A DNA stretch of 64,000 nucleotides from JACCSI01 sp035575715 (lineage in GTDB: Bacteria; Acidobacteriota; Vicinamibacteria; Vicinamibacterales; UBA2999): contig DATLXN010000017.1 of NCBI GenBank assembly GCA_035575715.1, positions 1 to 64,000 on the forward strand, in the 5' to 3' direction. Shown piece after piece: positions 7,180 to 16,325 of this stretch. The position numbers and the translations under genes were made by a program. Within the stretch, counting starts at the first letter, position 1. Every line of letters starts with the position of its first letter. The notes beneath the pieces are model-generated. The model ran no database searches. It saw only the letters and a program-made list of their open reading frames with translations, and was not told where the DNA came from.

Positions 7180-8062
7180 CGACTTTACCTTCAAGCATCG
7201 GGTAACGCGTCACCAGCTCGGCGGGCATCGGGGAATCCACCGGCTCGTCGAGCAAGTGACGGAGCACCGCGGCGTCAGCCACCGCCTGCGCCGCGAAATG
7301 ATTGTTGAAGTAGATATATTGCTTCTTGACCAGTTCGCGCGCCGCTTTCACGGTCTCCGCAAACGGATTCAGCTCGGCCTCGGTGTACAGGTAGTTGTAG
7401 CGATCCTCCGACTGCTGGTGCTGCCACCATTGCTCGGCGTTGCGCCCATGCAGCCGCAAATAATAAAAATCCTTCACGTGCGTTAACAAGTCCTGCCGGA
7501 TCGAAAAGCGAAATTTCGGTTCGTCGATTTGTGTCCAGGTCGCGCGATGCGGCTGGAGCAGGTCGACGACGGCGGCGGCCTCGTCGCTCCAGCTTTTGTG
7601 GCGCAGTTCTAAGGCGACCGGATAATCCGCAAAGGTGCGGAGCAGCCACGCCAGGTAATCCCGTGCCTCTGGTGAATCCTTGAAGCTGGCCGGAAACTGC
7701 GCGAGCAGCGGCCCGAGCCGATCGCCCGCGGCAAGCGGTTCGATGCCGCTCTTGAATGCATCAATGTCGGCGGCACTGACCGGCGTCTTGTCGGTGGTCA
7801 GATTGGGGTGGGTGAACTTCTGATACAGCTTGACCGCGAACTCGAACCCCGGTGGCGTGCGCTTGACCCAGCCGAGACTGACCGTGGCTCGCGGCTGGCC
7901 GTAAAACGTGGAATTGACCTCGACGGTATTGAAGCGTTCCGCGTAAAACCGCAACTCGTCGAAGCCCGGGCCGCGCTGTTCGGGATAGAAAATCCCATTC
8001 CAGGTGCCCCGGCCCGAGGGGTAGTTCCAGCCGGAGGTGCCTATTCGTAACGGACGATGCAC
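7151..8062 (-). CDS. DUF72 family protein (YecE-like)
   Basis: The 303-residue product is a DUF72 TIM-barrel protein: RIGTSGWNYPSGRGTWNG at the N-terminus, then RFNTVEVNSTFYGQP, FAVKLYQKFTHP and YYLRLHGRN, all typical of this family. The biochemical role of DUF72 proteins is not established. The start is GTG at 8062. The gene converges on the cyclophilin gene, with a 29-base overlap of the two 3' ends, and is divergent from queE. Confidence 0.9.
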   Translation of the reverse strand: MHRPLRIGTSGWNYPSGRGTWNGIFYPEQRGPGFDELRFYAERFNTVEVNSTFYGQPRATVSLGWVKRTPPGFEFAVKLYQKFTHPNLTTDKTPVSAADIDAFKSGIEPLAAGDRLGPLLAQFPASFKDSPEARDYLAWLLRTFADYPVALELRHKSWSDEAAAVVDLLQPHRATWTQIDEPKFRFSIRQDLLTHVKDFYYLRLHGRNAEQWWQHQQSEDRYNYLYTEAELNPFAETVKAARELVKKQYIYFNNHFAAQAVADAAVLRHLLDEPVDSPMPAELVTRYPMLEGKVATLPPSRLL

Positions 8063-8139
8063 GAAAACACAGAATCACGGAACAAAGGATTCTCCAACCC
8101 TAAACTGACGCTTCCGTGTTTCCGGGCGTGGGGCGACGA

Positions 8140-8150
8140 TAAAATGGAGG
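8140..8150 (+). promoter_or_regulatory. -10 box and ribosome binding site of queE
   Basis: TAAAAT at 8140-8145 resembles a sigma-70 -10 box and is followed directly by GGAGG at 8146-8150, about nine bases before the queE ATG. No clear -35 box is visible. If the -10 box is used, transcription would start within or just after the ribosome binding site, so it is weakly supported. The GGAGG as a ribosome binding site is more certain. Confidence 0.4.
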
Positions 8151-8159
8151 TTTCAGCGA

Positions 8160-8801
8160 ATGCTCATAGTCAACGAGATCTTCCATTCCATCCAGGGGGA
8201 GTCCACCTACGCGGGCGAGCCGTGTGTGTTCGTCAGGTTGACGGCGTGCGACCTGCGCTGCTCGTGGTGTGACACACCCTACGCGTTTCACGAAGGCCAC
8301 AAGATGTCGATCGACGACGTCATGGCAGCGGTCGACGGTTTTGGCTGTGGACTCGTCGAGCTGACCGGCGGTGAGCCACTCCTGCAGAAAGAGGTCTATC
8401 CGTTGATGGACCGGCTGCTCGAAACCGGCAAGACGGTGTTGCTCGAAACCGGTGGTCACCGCAGCATCGAGGAGGTGCCAGCAGGTGTGGTCCGCATTCT
8501 CGACGTCAAGTGTCCCGGGTCAGGCGAGTCGGCGCGAGTGGAGTGGCAGAACTTTGCCCACCTCAATGCCGCTGATCAGGTGAAGTTCGTGATCAAAGAC
8601 CGCGTCGATTATGACTTTGCTCGCGAGGTGATTGCGCGCGAGTCGCTGCCCGGACGCGTCGCGGCCATCCTGTTGTCGCCGGTGCACGGGGTGATGGATG
8701 CGAAACAGCTCGCCGAATGGATTCTCGCCGACCGGCTGCCGGTGCGGCTGCAGCTGCAAGCCCACAAGTTCATCTGGTCGCCCGACACGCGAGGCGTGTG
8801 A
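8160..8801 (+). CDS. queE: 7-carboxy-7-deazaguanine synthase QueE
   Basis: This radical-SAM enzyme of queuosine biosynthesis converts 6-carboxytetrahydropterin to 7-carboxy-7-deazaguanine. The 213-residue protein has EIFHSIQGEST at the N-terminus and the cluster motif C-x3-C-x2-C in CDLRCSWCDTPYAF, followed by LTGGEPLLQ for SAM binding. The ATG at 8160 follows a good GGAGG. The gene overlaps queC (GTGA), the next pathway step. QueD and QueF are not in this window. Confidence 0.95.
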   Translation: MLIVNEIFHSIQGESTYAGEPCVFVRLTACDLRCSWCDTPYAFHEGHKMSIDDVMAAVDGFGCGLVELTGGEPLLQKEVYPLMDRLLETGKTVLLETGGHRSIEEVPAGVVRILDVKCPGSGESARVEWQNFAHLNAADQVKFVIKDRVDYDFAREVIARESLPGRVAAILLSPVHGVMDAKQLAEWILADRLPVRLQLQAHKFIWSPDTRGV

Positions 8802-9475
8802 AGGCCGTCGTCCTGCTCAGTGGCGGGCTTGATTCCTATACCGCCGCCGCCGTCGCCCGTCGTGACGGCGCAGAGTTGTATGCCCTGAGCATCAACTACG
8901 GACAGCGCCACGTTCGTGAACTGGCGGCCGCGCGCGAGGTGGCCGCCGACCTGGGCGTCCGGCGCCACGTCGAACTCGATCTCGATTTGGGGAAGTTCGG
9001 TGGCTCGGCGCTGACCGCGGATATCGCCGTCCCCAAGGACCGCGCGCTCGACGCCTCGGATATCCCGATTACCTATGTGCCGGCGCGCAACACGATCTTT
9101 CTGTCGCTCGCACTCGGCTGGGCGGAAGTGCTGGGGGCCGCGGAGATCGTCATTGGCGTCAACGCCCTTGATTATTCCGGCTACCCGGATTGCCGCCCTG
9201 ATTTTGTCGAAGCGTTCGAGCGGCTCGCGGCGCTGGCGACACGCGCTGGAGTCGAGGGACAGTCGTTGACCATCCGAACGCCGCTGATCGCGCTGACCAA
9301 AGCCGAGATCATTACGATGGGACTATCGCTCGGACTCAACTACGCGCTCACCCATAGTTGTTACGACCCGCTCGCCGATGGCCGGCCGTGTCGACATTGC
9401 GACAGTTGCCTGCTGCGCGAGGCCGGTTTCCGCGCAGCGGGGCTGGTCGACCCATTAGTGGCGGAATCTGCGTAA
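8798..9475 (+). CDS. queC: 7-cyano-7-deazaguanine synthase QueC
   Basis: QueC converts 7-carboxy-7-deazaguanine to preQ0 with ATP and ammonia. The 225-residue product starts at GTG 8798 with KAVVLLSGGLDSYTAAAVA, the PP-loop SGGLDS of N-type ATP pyrophosphatases. It ends with the zinc-binding CYDP...CRHCDSC set. The start overlaps the queE stop by four bases, indicating coupling. A longer in-frame ORF upstream (from 8717) overlaps queE heavily and is rejected. Confidence 0.95.
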   Translation: MKAVVLLSGGLDSYTAAAVARRDGAELYALSINYGQRHVRELAAAREVAADLGVRRHVELDLDLGKFGGSALTADIAVPKDRALDASDIPITYVPARNTIFLSLALGWAEVLGAAEIVIGVNALDYSGYPDCRPDFVEAFERLAALATRAGVEGQSLTIRTPLIALTKAEIITMGLSLGLNYALTHSCYDPLADGRPCRHCDSCLLREAGFRAAGLVDPLVAESA

Positions 9476-9477
9476 TC

Positions 9478-9526
9478 ACTGATCCCTGGGCCCTGATCCC
9501 TGATCCCTGATCCCTGATCCCTGATC
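9478..9526. repeat. CCTGATC heptamer tandem array
   Basis: About seven copies of the heptamer CCTGATC (one degenerate) lie two bases after the queC stop and just before the histidine-kinase start. The same heptamer occurs near 60233-60250. The array fills almost the whole intergenic space. Confidence 0.9.
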
Positions 9527-9541
9527 GTCTAAGATCCCGGC

Positions 9542-11008
9542 GTGGCCCAGCCACTCCGCCGCCAAATCGTTCTGCTCAATCTCGCGATCCTCGTGCCGGT
9601 GTTCCTGGTGTTCGCCTGGGCTGCACGCGCGACCTTCCGCGAGCAGATCAACACGCTCGAGGCCGAGAGCCGTTCCACGGCGGCGACGGTGGTGGCGCTG
9701 CTCGAGCGCGGCCTGAATCTGACCGCCGTGCAAACCGTCATCAGCGCGATCCCGCTCCCAACCGGCGCCGTGGTGACTGTGAGCGACGAACAGAGCACCG
9801 TGCTTGCGCGGAGCCGTGACCCTGAGCAATACGTCGGCAGCCGCATCACCGCCTCGGCCCTGCCGATGGCGGAGGTGCCGGCATTCGTTATTCGCGACGG
9901 CATGGACGGCGTCGAGCGGGTGTTTGCCAACGCGCTCTTTCGAGGCGGCCCCTACATGGTCAGCGTCGGCATCCCGACGGCGGTAGCCAGTGAGCGTGTG
10001 GCGCCAATTTTCCGTCGCAACCTGCTGATCGTCATCTCGGTCACCGTCTTCACACTGCTGCTCGAGTTCCTGCTGTTGCGGCCGTATACGCGCGCGTTTG
10101 ACCGCGCCATCAAATTTGCCGGCCGCGTGGCGGCGGGCGACCTGACCACGCCGGAGCCGACCCGGATGCCGTCGCTCGAAATGGAGCGTCTGCAGGCGTC
10201 GGTCATCGAGATGCTGACCAAGCTGCGCGAGGCCCGCGAAGCCGTCGCTGCGCAAGTAGCTGAAGAACGCCGTATGCGACAGGAGCTCGAGTCGTTGCAG
10301 CGGCAAGTGATCCGCCAGGAACGGCTGGCGGCCATCGGTGTACTCGTGTCCGGGGTCGCTCACGAGCTGAATAATCCGCTGCAGGCGATCCTCGGGTTCG
10401 CCGAACTGCTGCAGATCCGAAACGACGTACCAGAGCACGTGCGCGGCGAACTGCTGCTGATTCAGAAGGAAAGCGCGCGCGCCAGCGTGATCATCCGCAA
10501 CCTGTCGCGTTTCAGCCGGCAACAGAGCGCTGCTGCTTCGCCGGTGCGTCTGCGCGACGTCGTCAGTTCGGTCGTCGAGTTACGGCAACGCAAACTCGAA
10601 GAAGACAACATCGCGCTCGACGTGCACGAGGATAGCGATCCACCGGTCGTCGCGGTCTTTCAGGAACTGCAGCAGGTCGTCCTGAACTTCATGATTAACG
10701 CCGAGCAGGCCGTCATGGTAACGCCGGAGCCGCGCCGCATCATCATCCGCGTCACCGGCGACGCGACAGCCGCGCGGCTGGAAGTCGAAGACAGCGGCCA
10801 CGGCGTGCTGCCCGACGACGAGTCGAAGCTGTTTCAACCGTTCTTCACCACCAAACCGGTCGGCGAGGGGACTGGCCTCGGCCTGTCCGTCAGTTACGGC
10901 ATCATCGAGTCCCACGGTGGGTCGATCGGATATCGCCGCGCCGCATCGGGCGGTGCGGTGTTCTATTTCGACCTGCCCGCCGCGCCCTCTGACGAAAAGC
11001 CCGCATGA
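9542..11008 (+). CDS. Membrane sensor histidine kinase
   Basis: The 488-residue protein starts at GTG. It has a transmembrane helix at about residues 10-27, a periplasmic sensor of about 130 residues, a second helix near 160-180, a HAMP-like linker and a coiled coil (about 230-260). The kinase core follows: H-box GVAHELNNPLQAILGF, N-box NFMINAEQAV and G boxes DSGHGV and GTGLGLSVSYGI. It should autophosphorylate on the H-box His and signal to a response regulator. No response regulator is adjacent, so it is an orphan kinase here. The final ATGA overlaps the AlaX gene, which is unlikely to be functionally related. Confidence 0.92.
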   Translation: MAQPLRRQIVLLNLAILVPVFLVFAWAARATFREQINTLEAESRSTAATVVALLERGLNLTAVQTVISAIPLPTGAVVTVSDEQSTVLARSRDPEQYVGSRITASALPMAEVPAFVIRDGMDGVERVFANALFRGGPYMVSVGIPTAVASERVAPIFRRNLLIVISVTVFTLLLEFLLLRPYTRAFDRAIKFAGRVAAGDLTTPEPTRMPSLEMERLQASVIEMLTKLREAREAVAAQVAEERRMRQELESLQRQVIRQERLAAIGVLVSGVAHELNNPLQAILGFAELLQIRNDVPEHVRGELLLIQKESARASVIIRNLSRFSRQQSAAASPVRLRDVVSSVVELRQRKLEEDNIALDVHEDSDPPVVAVFQELQQVVLNFMINAEQAVMVTPEPRRIIIRVTGDATAARLEVEDSGHGVLPDDESKLFQPFFTTKPVGEGTGLGLSVSYGIIESHGGSIGYRRAASGGAVFYFDLPAAPSDEKPA

Positions 11009-12201
11009 CCACGCGCCTCTATTACACGGATTCCCATCTCACTCAGTTCGACGCTGTCGTCACCTCGTGCCAGTCGCAGGATGGCCGCATCGAAGTGATC
11101 TTGCAACAGACGGCGTTCTATCCAACGTCCGGCGGTCAGCCCTTCGACACAGGAACGATTGGCGACGCACGGGTGCTCGACGTCGTCGATCGGGACGACG
11201 GCGAGATCGTCCATGTCGTCGATCGCATGCTGACCCCGGGAGCGACGCGAGCGGCGTCGATCGACTGGCCACGACGGCTCGATCACATGCAGCAGCACAC
11301 CGGTCAGCACGTGCTGTCAGCGTCTTTCGATCGCCTGTTTGGTGTCCGCACGGAGAGTTTTCATCTTGGCGCGGCGTCAGCCTCAATTGATTTGGCGCGC
11401 GAGGTCACGGCACGCGAGATTGAAGCCGCCGAGGACGAAGCCAATCGCGTCGTGTGGGGCGACCGCCCAGTCGCGATTCGTTATGCCACCGCCGAGGAAG
11501 CTGCGGCGATGCCGTTGCGGAAGGAATCGGCACGCACCGGCCCACTCAGGTTGATCGACGTCGAGGATTTCGACTTGTCCGCGTGCGGAGGGACCCATGT
11601 GGCGCGCACCGGTGCGATCGGGATCATCGCCACCGGCAGTTCAGAAAAATTGCGCGGCGGCAGTCGTGTCGAGTTTCTCTGCGGCGGCCGTGCACTCGGG
11701 CGATTCCGCGAATGGCGAGATGCGTTGGCGGCAGCGATGCGCCATCTGTCGGTCGCTCCGAGCGAACTCGCGGCAGGCATCGAGCGTATTCAGAGCGACG
11801 CCAAGGCGTCGCAGCGGACGATCCGCGGTCTGCAGGAACAACTGGCCGTGCACCAGGCGAAGGATCTGGTCGCCGGCGGTGAGCGGATCGGTCAACGGCT
11901 GGTCATTGCCGCAGCGCTGGACGGATGGGACGCTGTCACGCTCAAGACGCTGGCGACGGCAATTGTTGCAGCTGCACCCGACGCTGTCGTCGCATTGTTC
12001 AATCGCGCGACACCGGCGGTGGTGATCGTGGCGCGCGGCGGCGACGCCGATCTCGATGCAGCGAAGGTGCTGAAGTCACTGATCGCCGAGTTCGGTGGCA
12101 AGGGTGGCGGCAAACCGGACCTGGCGCAGGGCGGTGGCCTGTCCTGTGACGCGGAACAACTCGTCGCCGCCGCCAGGACTTTGCTGGCCGATTCGCTTTA
12201 G
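11005..12201 (+). CDS. Alanyl-tRNA editing protein, AlaX-like with DHHA1 domain
   Basis: The 398-residue protein corresponds to the editing half of alanyl-tRNA synthetase and lacks the aminoacylation domain. AlaX proteins hydrolyse Ser-tRNA(Ala) or Gly-tRNA(Ala). Zinc-binding residues are present as His98-x3-His102 in HTGQH and Cys194...His198 in CGGTH. The C-terminal part (about 300-398), ending with GGKGGGKPDLAQGGG, is a DHHA1 domain. A coiled coil lies between. It overlaps the upstream kinase by an ATGA junction. Confidence 0.9.
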   Translation: MTTRLYYTDSHLTQFDAVVTSCQSQDGRIEVILQQTAFYPTSGGQPFDTGTIGDARVLDVVDRDDGEIVHVVDRMLTPGATRAASIDWPRRLDHMQQHTGQHVLSASFDRLFGVRTESFHLGAASASIDLAREVTAREIEAAEDEANRVVWGDRPVAIRYATAEEAAAMPLRKESARTGPLRLIDVEDFDLSACGGTHVARTGAIGIIATGSSEKLRGGSRVEFLCGGRALGRFREWRDALAAAMRHLSVAPSELAAGIERIQSDAKASQRTIRGLQEQLAVHQAKDLVAGGERIGQRLVIAAALDGWDAVTLKTLATAIVAAAPDAVVALFNRATPAVVIVARGGDADLDAAKVLKSLIAEFGGKGGGKPDLAQGGGLSCDAEQLVAAARTLLADSL

Positions 12202-12217
12202 CGCGGCGTGGCAACCA

Positions 12218-12256
12218 TGTAGGACCGCCTTCGGCAGGACGTTAGGTGAGGACCGC
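12218..12256. repeat. REP-like palindromic repeat (GGACCGCCTTCGGC type)
   Basis: The short gap between the convergent AlaX and haloperoxidase genes contains GTAGGACCGCCTTCGGC and a partner AGGACCGCG. It belongs to the same imperfect palindrome family as the units at 15489-15541 and 27297-27479. It may act as a bidirectional transcription end, but no U-tract is visible. Confidence 0.6.
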
Positions 12257-12260
12257 GCTG

Positions 12261-13964
12261 TTAGACCACGACGATCGTGCCATCGAACCTGGTGAGGCTG
12301 AAGCCGCCGAACTGCTCGTTGAAGCAGCCCTTTACATCGGCCAGCACGCCGAGGGCGACCGCTTCGCCTAGCCGGAGCCCTTCGATCGCGTCTGTGCGCC
12401 AGTGGACGCCGGCCGCATTGCGGCCGATCGCGACATTGGAGGCGAGCTTGTCCAGCTCGCCGCCGACGGTCAGGTCCGTCGCTTCGGCGTACAGCGCCAG
12501 CCATTCGGCATTGGCGCTCGGCACCACCGGTGTCGGCAGCACGTACGTTTCGTCGAAAAACGCTTTGAGGACAGTGGCGCAGGCCCCTGCCATGGTGGCG
12601 TGGCCCGAGGGATACGCGGGGTGGGTCGGCGAGCCCTCCGAGTAAGCCATTGGCAGCAGGTAGGTGCCGTTCTTCCGGTAGACAGTCTCGAGCGCCGGGG
12701 AATTCAGGATGTCGGCGTGGATCGGGTAGCGTTCGGCGCCGGCCAGGTGGTTGTGGATCCGCCCGCCGAACTCTTCGGGCCGGAGGCGACGATGGACAAC
12801 CCATTTTTGGTACCAGGCGGCCTTCAACCCGCAGTTCGAGACGCGGCCCACCAGATCCAGGAGGGCTGGGGCGCCAAACGTAGCGAAGCCGGACTGCGTC
12901 CGCGAGCGCGCGTAGGGGTCGCCGGTATCGTACGGCACGCCGGAGCCCAGCAACGTTCCGTCGGCCGCTCGCCGCGGCCGGTCCCCAAACAGGTTGCCGG
13001 AATCGAGCGGCGTGCCGGTGCCGAGCAGAATCAGCGCGGCGTTCAGGAATAGCTGATAGGTGAAGTCGCGGTGGACGACCTCGGCGAGGTCGCGGCTCGT
13101 GCGCACGTACCGCAGATGTGGGTGGAGCCGCGTCGCGTCCATGGCGGACCCGTTCTGCACGGCCAGCCAGTCGCCGTAGCGGTGCATGTAGTCGACACCG
13201 GGCACAGTGGTCCGGATCTCCTGAAGCAGCCGGGTGGCGCCGTACGGCACGTCCTGCCACAGGAACTGCGAGATGTACGGGCCCACGCCGTCGCCGGCCG
13301 TGACGCCGCGAAAGAGCGTGGACGGTGTCACTTGGTTGCCGCGCTTCGGGCCACGGAAATCGGAGAACCGCGAAAGATCGACTGCCGCGGCGTTGGCGAT
13401 CGGATCCTGGTCGTACTCGGAGAACGGCACGTCGCGGGTCAGCGCCTGCCAGTACACCTCGGCCATCTCCCCAGCCGCTTCCGCGCTGCTGAAAGCCGGT
13501 GCCGCGGGCGTCGCCAGCTGGTGCGGGTCTGGCCCAATCAGCTCGAAGGCGAACGCCCCCTGCGGATTGCGGAGCTTGACCGGCCCGCCCAACGGGATCT
13601 CCTCGAAGTCGGCTGGGCGACCGCTGCGCACCGCGCGAAGGAGCGCTTTGTACGCGTCTCGATTCACATCGCCGAGGGTGTCGTGCGGCAGCGCTTTCGA
13701 GAAGCTGCCGATCCTGTTCGGGTACCGCTCGTCATCGCCGTTGGCTGGATGTGCCGGCATGCCGCTGCTCTTGTGGCGGAGAGCCGCCTCGTGGCGTAGC
13801 TGGTATGCCCGCTCAAGACGCGGATGCGCGTCGGCGGCGACCGACGCAGCCTGAACGGTCTCGGCGTCGGCCGTCGGAGGCGGCGCGAGACTGCCGAAAC
13901 CAGCCACTGCCGTTGCTCCACCAAGCCGGCCGAGGAACTGCCGCCTACTCTCGAAAGCCTTCAC
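12261..13964 (-). CDS. Vanadium-dependent haloperoxidase (PAP2 superfamily), exported
   Basis: The 567-residue product contains the vanadate/phosphate-binding motifs of vanadium haloperoxidases: K...R in KWVVHRRLRPEEFG (about 385-397), YPSGHATMAGACATVL (about 437-452) and the R...H segment IGRNAAGVHWRTDAIEGL (about 511-528). These enzymes oxidise halides with hydrogen peroxide. The halide specificity cannot be read from sequence, and an acid-phosphatase activity is possible. The N-terminus SRRQFLGRLGGA is Tat-signal-like, implying export of a folded protein. Its start overlaps the stop of the upstream unknown gene by four bases, so the two form an operon. Confidence 0.9.
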   Translation of the reverse strand: MKAFESRRQFLGRLGGATAVAGFGSLAPPPTADAETVQAASVAADAHPRLERAYQLRHEAALRHKSSGMPAHPANGDDERYPNRIGSFSKALPHDTLGDVNRDAYKALLRAVRSGRPADFEEIPLGGPVKLRNPQGAFAFELIGPDPHQLATPAAPAFSSAEAAGEMAEVYWQALTRDVPFSEYDQDPIANAAAVDLSRFSDFRGPKRGNQVTPSTLFRGVTAGDGVGPYISQFLWQDVPYGATRLLQEIRTTVPGVDYMHRYGDWLAVQNGSAMDATRLHPHLRYVRTSRDLAEVVHRDFTYQLFLNAALILLGTGTPLDSGNLFGDRPRRAADGTLLGSGVPYDTGDPYARSRTQSGFATFGAPALLDLVGRVSNCGLKAAWYQKWVVHRRLRPEEFGGRIHNHLAGAERYPIHADILNSPALETVYRKNGTYLLPMAYSEGSPTHPAYPSGHATMAGACATVLKAFFDETYVLPTPVVPSANAEWLALYAEATDLTVGGELDKLASNVAIGRNAAGVHWRTDAIEGLRLGEAVALGVLADVKGCFNEQFGGFSLTRFDGTIVVV

Positions 13965-15238
13965 AAGAAACGATGCACGATGGGGCAGTTGACGACGATG
14001 CCATTGGAACCGAACTTCTTACCGCCCGGCCCGGTGATCCAGCCGTTTTGCACGAGCCCCAAGATGTTGAACTCCTCGAACACGCGCGCGCGATAACCCA
14101 GGCGGACCGCCTCGGGCGTCCACTCGCCGAGGTTGATGTCCCAGAGCGGGCTGTAATCCGTGGAGATGGTCGGGATGCCGCCGATCACATTGAGCGGGTG
14201 GAGGGGCTTCCCATCCGCGCCCGGAGGATCGCCGAGCTTGCTGTTCAAGCCCTGACGCTGAGGGTTGTCCTTGCCCAGGGGGCCATTGGTGATTTGGAAC
14301 AGGCGCTCGACGGCGCTGGAGAAGCTATCGTCGCGGCCCACACCCAAGTCGCTGAGGGCGGGCGTATATATCGCACCGCCCATGGCCGCCGCCATGCGAT
14401 CGGAGGCCTCCGTCGTCATGTAGAGCACCGGCCTGGCGAAGCTGAAGTTGGGCGTGAGACGGACCGTCGCCGTGCCGCCGCCATTCTCAGGCTGGTTGGG
14501 ACAGATCTTCACAACGACGTCGGCCACCCGGCGGTAGTCCGGGTTGCCGTCGCAGAAGTTGATCTGCGCCGCGTCCACGGCGAACGCCAATACCGGCGCG
14601 TTGTAGATATGATTGCCGCTGTTGGTGATTCGCACCAACGGGGTGTAATCGGCATCCCCCACGGCGCCCGGCTCGGCCACCTTTGGCGGGAAGAAATTGG
14701 GCGCGTCGCCGGGCACGATCCGGTGCTCGGGTCGGAAATCGACCGCGCCATCGTCGAAGATCAACGTCCCGTCCTTGAGGAGGGTGCCGCTCCGCACCGC
14801 CTTACCAGTCTCGGAGTAGCTCAGCTTCGCCGCGTGGTTGAGTCCCAGCGCCTCGGCGTTGGTCTTGTCCGTGGTGTCGGTGAGGATGTACCAGACCTTC
14901 CGGCCGTCTTTGAGCCGGCCGCGGTACAGCGGGAGGGTGATGGTGCCCGCCTCCGTGTCGAGTTGACCGGATTTTAGAAGCTGATAGGGACCGATCAGCT
15001 CCTTCTTCACCTGCGAGGGACTGGGGCCGAAGTAGGTCAGCGGAATGTCGGTCCCGATGGATGCCGGCGCCGGCCCGACGTTGTCGTCCTGCAGAGGCTT
15101 TGGGGTCGGCGGGTTCGGGGCTGGCTGGAGTTGAGTGAGTGCCGACACGCTGATGCTCAGCAGGACCGCTGCAATGAGCGCGGTTGACATCAGGGCGAGG
15201 GGCCAAGTGAGCCTGCGACTGAGCCGGGTGCGGTCCAT
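13961..15238 (-). CDS. Exported protein of unknown function, partner of the haloperoxidase
   Basis: I do not recognise this 425-residue protein. It has an N-terminal signal/transmembrane segment (about residues 12-34, LALMSTALIAAVLLSISVSA), a Pro-rich stretch and then a long soluble region rich in beta-type sequence. Segments such as GRKVWYILTDTTDK, FDDGAVDFRPEHRIVPG and RITNSGNHIYNAPV suggest a periplasmic domain. It is the first gene of a two-gene operon with the vanadium haloperoxidase (ATGA overlap), so a role in halogenation or peroxide chemistry, as partner, anchor or substrate-binding protein, is the simplest inference. Confidence 0.7.
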   Translation of the reverse strand: MDRTRLSRRLTWPLALMSTALIAAVLLSISVSALTQLQPAPNPPTPKPLQDDNVGPAPASIGTDIPLTYFGPSPSQVKKELIGPYQLLKSGQLDTEAGTITLPLYRGRLKDGRKVWYILTDTTDKTNAEALGLNHAAKLSYSETGKAVRSGTLLKDGTLIFDDGAVDFRPEHRIVPGDAPNFFPPKVAEPGAVGDADYTPLVRITNSGNHIYNAPVLAFAVDAAQINFCDGNPDYRRVADVVVKICPNQPENGGGTATVRLTPNFSFARPVLYMTTEASDRMAAAMGGAIYTPALSDLGVGRDDSFSSAVERLFQITNGPLGKDNPQRQGLNSKLGDPPGADGKPLHPLNVIGGIPTISTDYSPLWDINLGEWTPEAVRLGYRARVFEEFNILGLVQNGWITGPGGKKFGSNGIVVNCPIVHRFL

Positions 15239-15488
15239 GGTGCTCTCTTCTCCGGGTGCTTGGTGGGTTCCCGATCTCGTCGTCGGTTAATTTGCTGCGT
15301 TCGATCGTCCTCGCTGGAACGGAGGACCGACCCTTTTTCGCGTGCGGCAACCAGTGATAGCAGCGACCTATCACAGCCTCATCGCGCATCGGTCACGTTT
15401 CCGTCCATCGAACGATTCAGGCTTCGTAGTCAACCTGCCACGGAATCGGCTCGAGCCGCACTGCCACGCAACTTCATGGACGAGGGCA
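15239..15488. other. Intergenic region upstream of the haloperoxidase operon
   Basis: About 250 bases separate the operon start from the repeat next to the SDR gene. I see no convincing gene here; a plus-strand frame from 15260 has no recognisable motif. The region must contain the operon promoter on the minus strand, but I could not pick boxes with confidence. Confidence 0.5.
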
Positions 15489-15541
15489 ACCGCGAAGCGG
15501 TCCGACCGCCGAAGGCGGTCCTACCGCGAAGCGGTCCCTAC
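15489..15541. repeat. REP-like palindromic repeat cluster
   Basis: Three linked units of the type ACCGCGAAGCGGT and ACCGCCGAAGGCGGT, each able to form a hairpin, end in TAGGGACCGC on the minus strand. The TAG in this sequence is the stop codon of the SDR gene. The same family occurs at 12218 and inside the acylase gene at 27297-27479. Confidence 0.85.
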
Positions 15542-16305
15542 CGAGGAGCCATCCTGAGCGCCCCGTCCAGCCTGATCACTTCACCGTTCAGCATCTCATT
15601 CTCGATGACGTGTCTGGCCAGCGCCGCGTACTCCGCTGGCCGGCCGAGACGCGAGGGGAACGGGACCTGTTGACCGAGCGACTGGCGCGCGGCTTCGGGT
15701 AACGCAGCCAGGAGCGGCGTGTCGAAGATGCCTGGCGCGAGGGTCACGACGCGGATGCCGATCAACGCGAACTCGCGCGCGATGGGGAGCGTCATGCCGA
15801 CGATGCCGCCCTTGGATGCAGCGTAGGCCGGCTGTCCGATCTGGCCGTCAAACGCGGCGATTGAGGCCGTGTTGATGATCACGCCGCGCTCGCCACTTGA
15901 TTCCGGCGTGTTCTGCGCCATCGCGGCCGCAGCGAGGCGGATCACGTTGAACGTGCCGATCAGATTGACGCGAATCGTTTTCTCGAACAGGTCGAGTGGA
16001 TGCGGCCCATTTCTGCCGAGGACTTTCGCCGCCGGCCCGATGCCCGCGGCATTGATTACCCCGTGCAGTCCGCCGAACGTCGTGCGCGCGAGTTCGACGG
16101 CGGCGGCGACCTGCTCTTCGCTGGTCACGTCGGCTTGCGCGAACCGCGCCTTGTCACCGAGCGCCTGCTCGGCACTCTTGCCTGTTTCGGTGTTGACGTC
16201 GAGCAGGACCACGTGGCCGTCGGCCGCGAGAATCGCTTCGGCTGCGGCGCGGCCGAGCCCTGACGCGCCGCCGGTGATGATGAATGTTTTGCCAGTGATC
16301 AGCAT
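15538..16305 (-). CDS. Short-chain dehydrogenase/reductase, type 2 3-hydroxyacyl-CoA dehydrogenase-like
   Basis: The 255-residue NAD-dependent SDR has the cofactor motif TGGASGLGRA (about residues 11-20), the NAAG motif in GVINAAGIGPA, and the catalytic Ser...Tyr-x3-Lys in INTASIAAFDGQIG and YAASKGG. The overall pattern, including IAREFALIGIRVVTLAPGIF, resembles 3-hydroxyacyl-CoA dehydrogenases of the HSD17B10 type, suggesting fatty-acid or branched-chain acyl-CoA oxidation; this is inference from family resemblance. Its stop codon is formed by an adjacent palindromic repeat. Confidence 0.88.
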   Translation of the reverse strand: MLITGKTFIITGGASGLGRAAAEAILAADGHVVLLDVNTETGKSAEQALGDKARFAQADVTSEEQVAAAVELARTTFGGLHGVINAAGIGPAAKVLGRNGPHPLDLFEKTIRVNLIGTFNVIRLAAAAMAQNTPESSGERGVIINTASIAAFDGQIGQPAYAASKGGIVGMTLPIAREFALIGIRVVTLAPGIFDTPLLAALPEAARQSLGQQVPFPSRLGRPAEYAALARHVIENEMLNGEVIRLDGALRMAPR

Positions 16306-16325
16306 GAAACTCAGCTCTCAAAAAA

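Noticed and set aside
13751..14977. 408-codon plus-strand ORF opposite the haloperoxidase and its partner
   Set aside because: Antisense to two genes with clear motifs and signal peptides; no recognisable domain.
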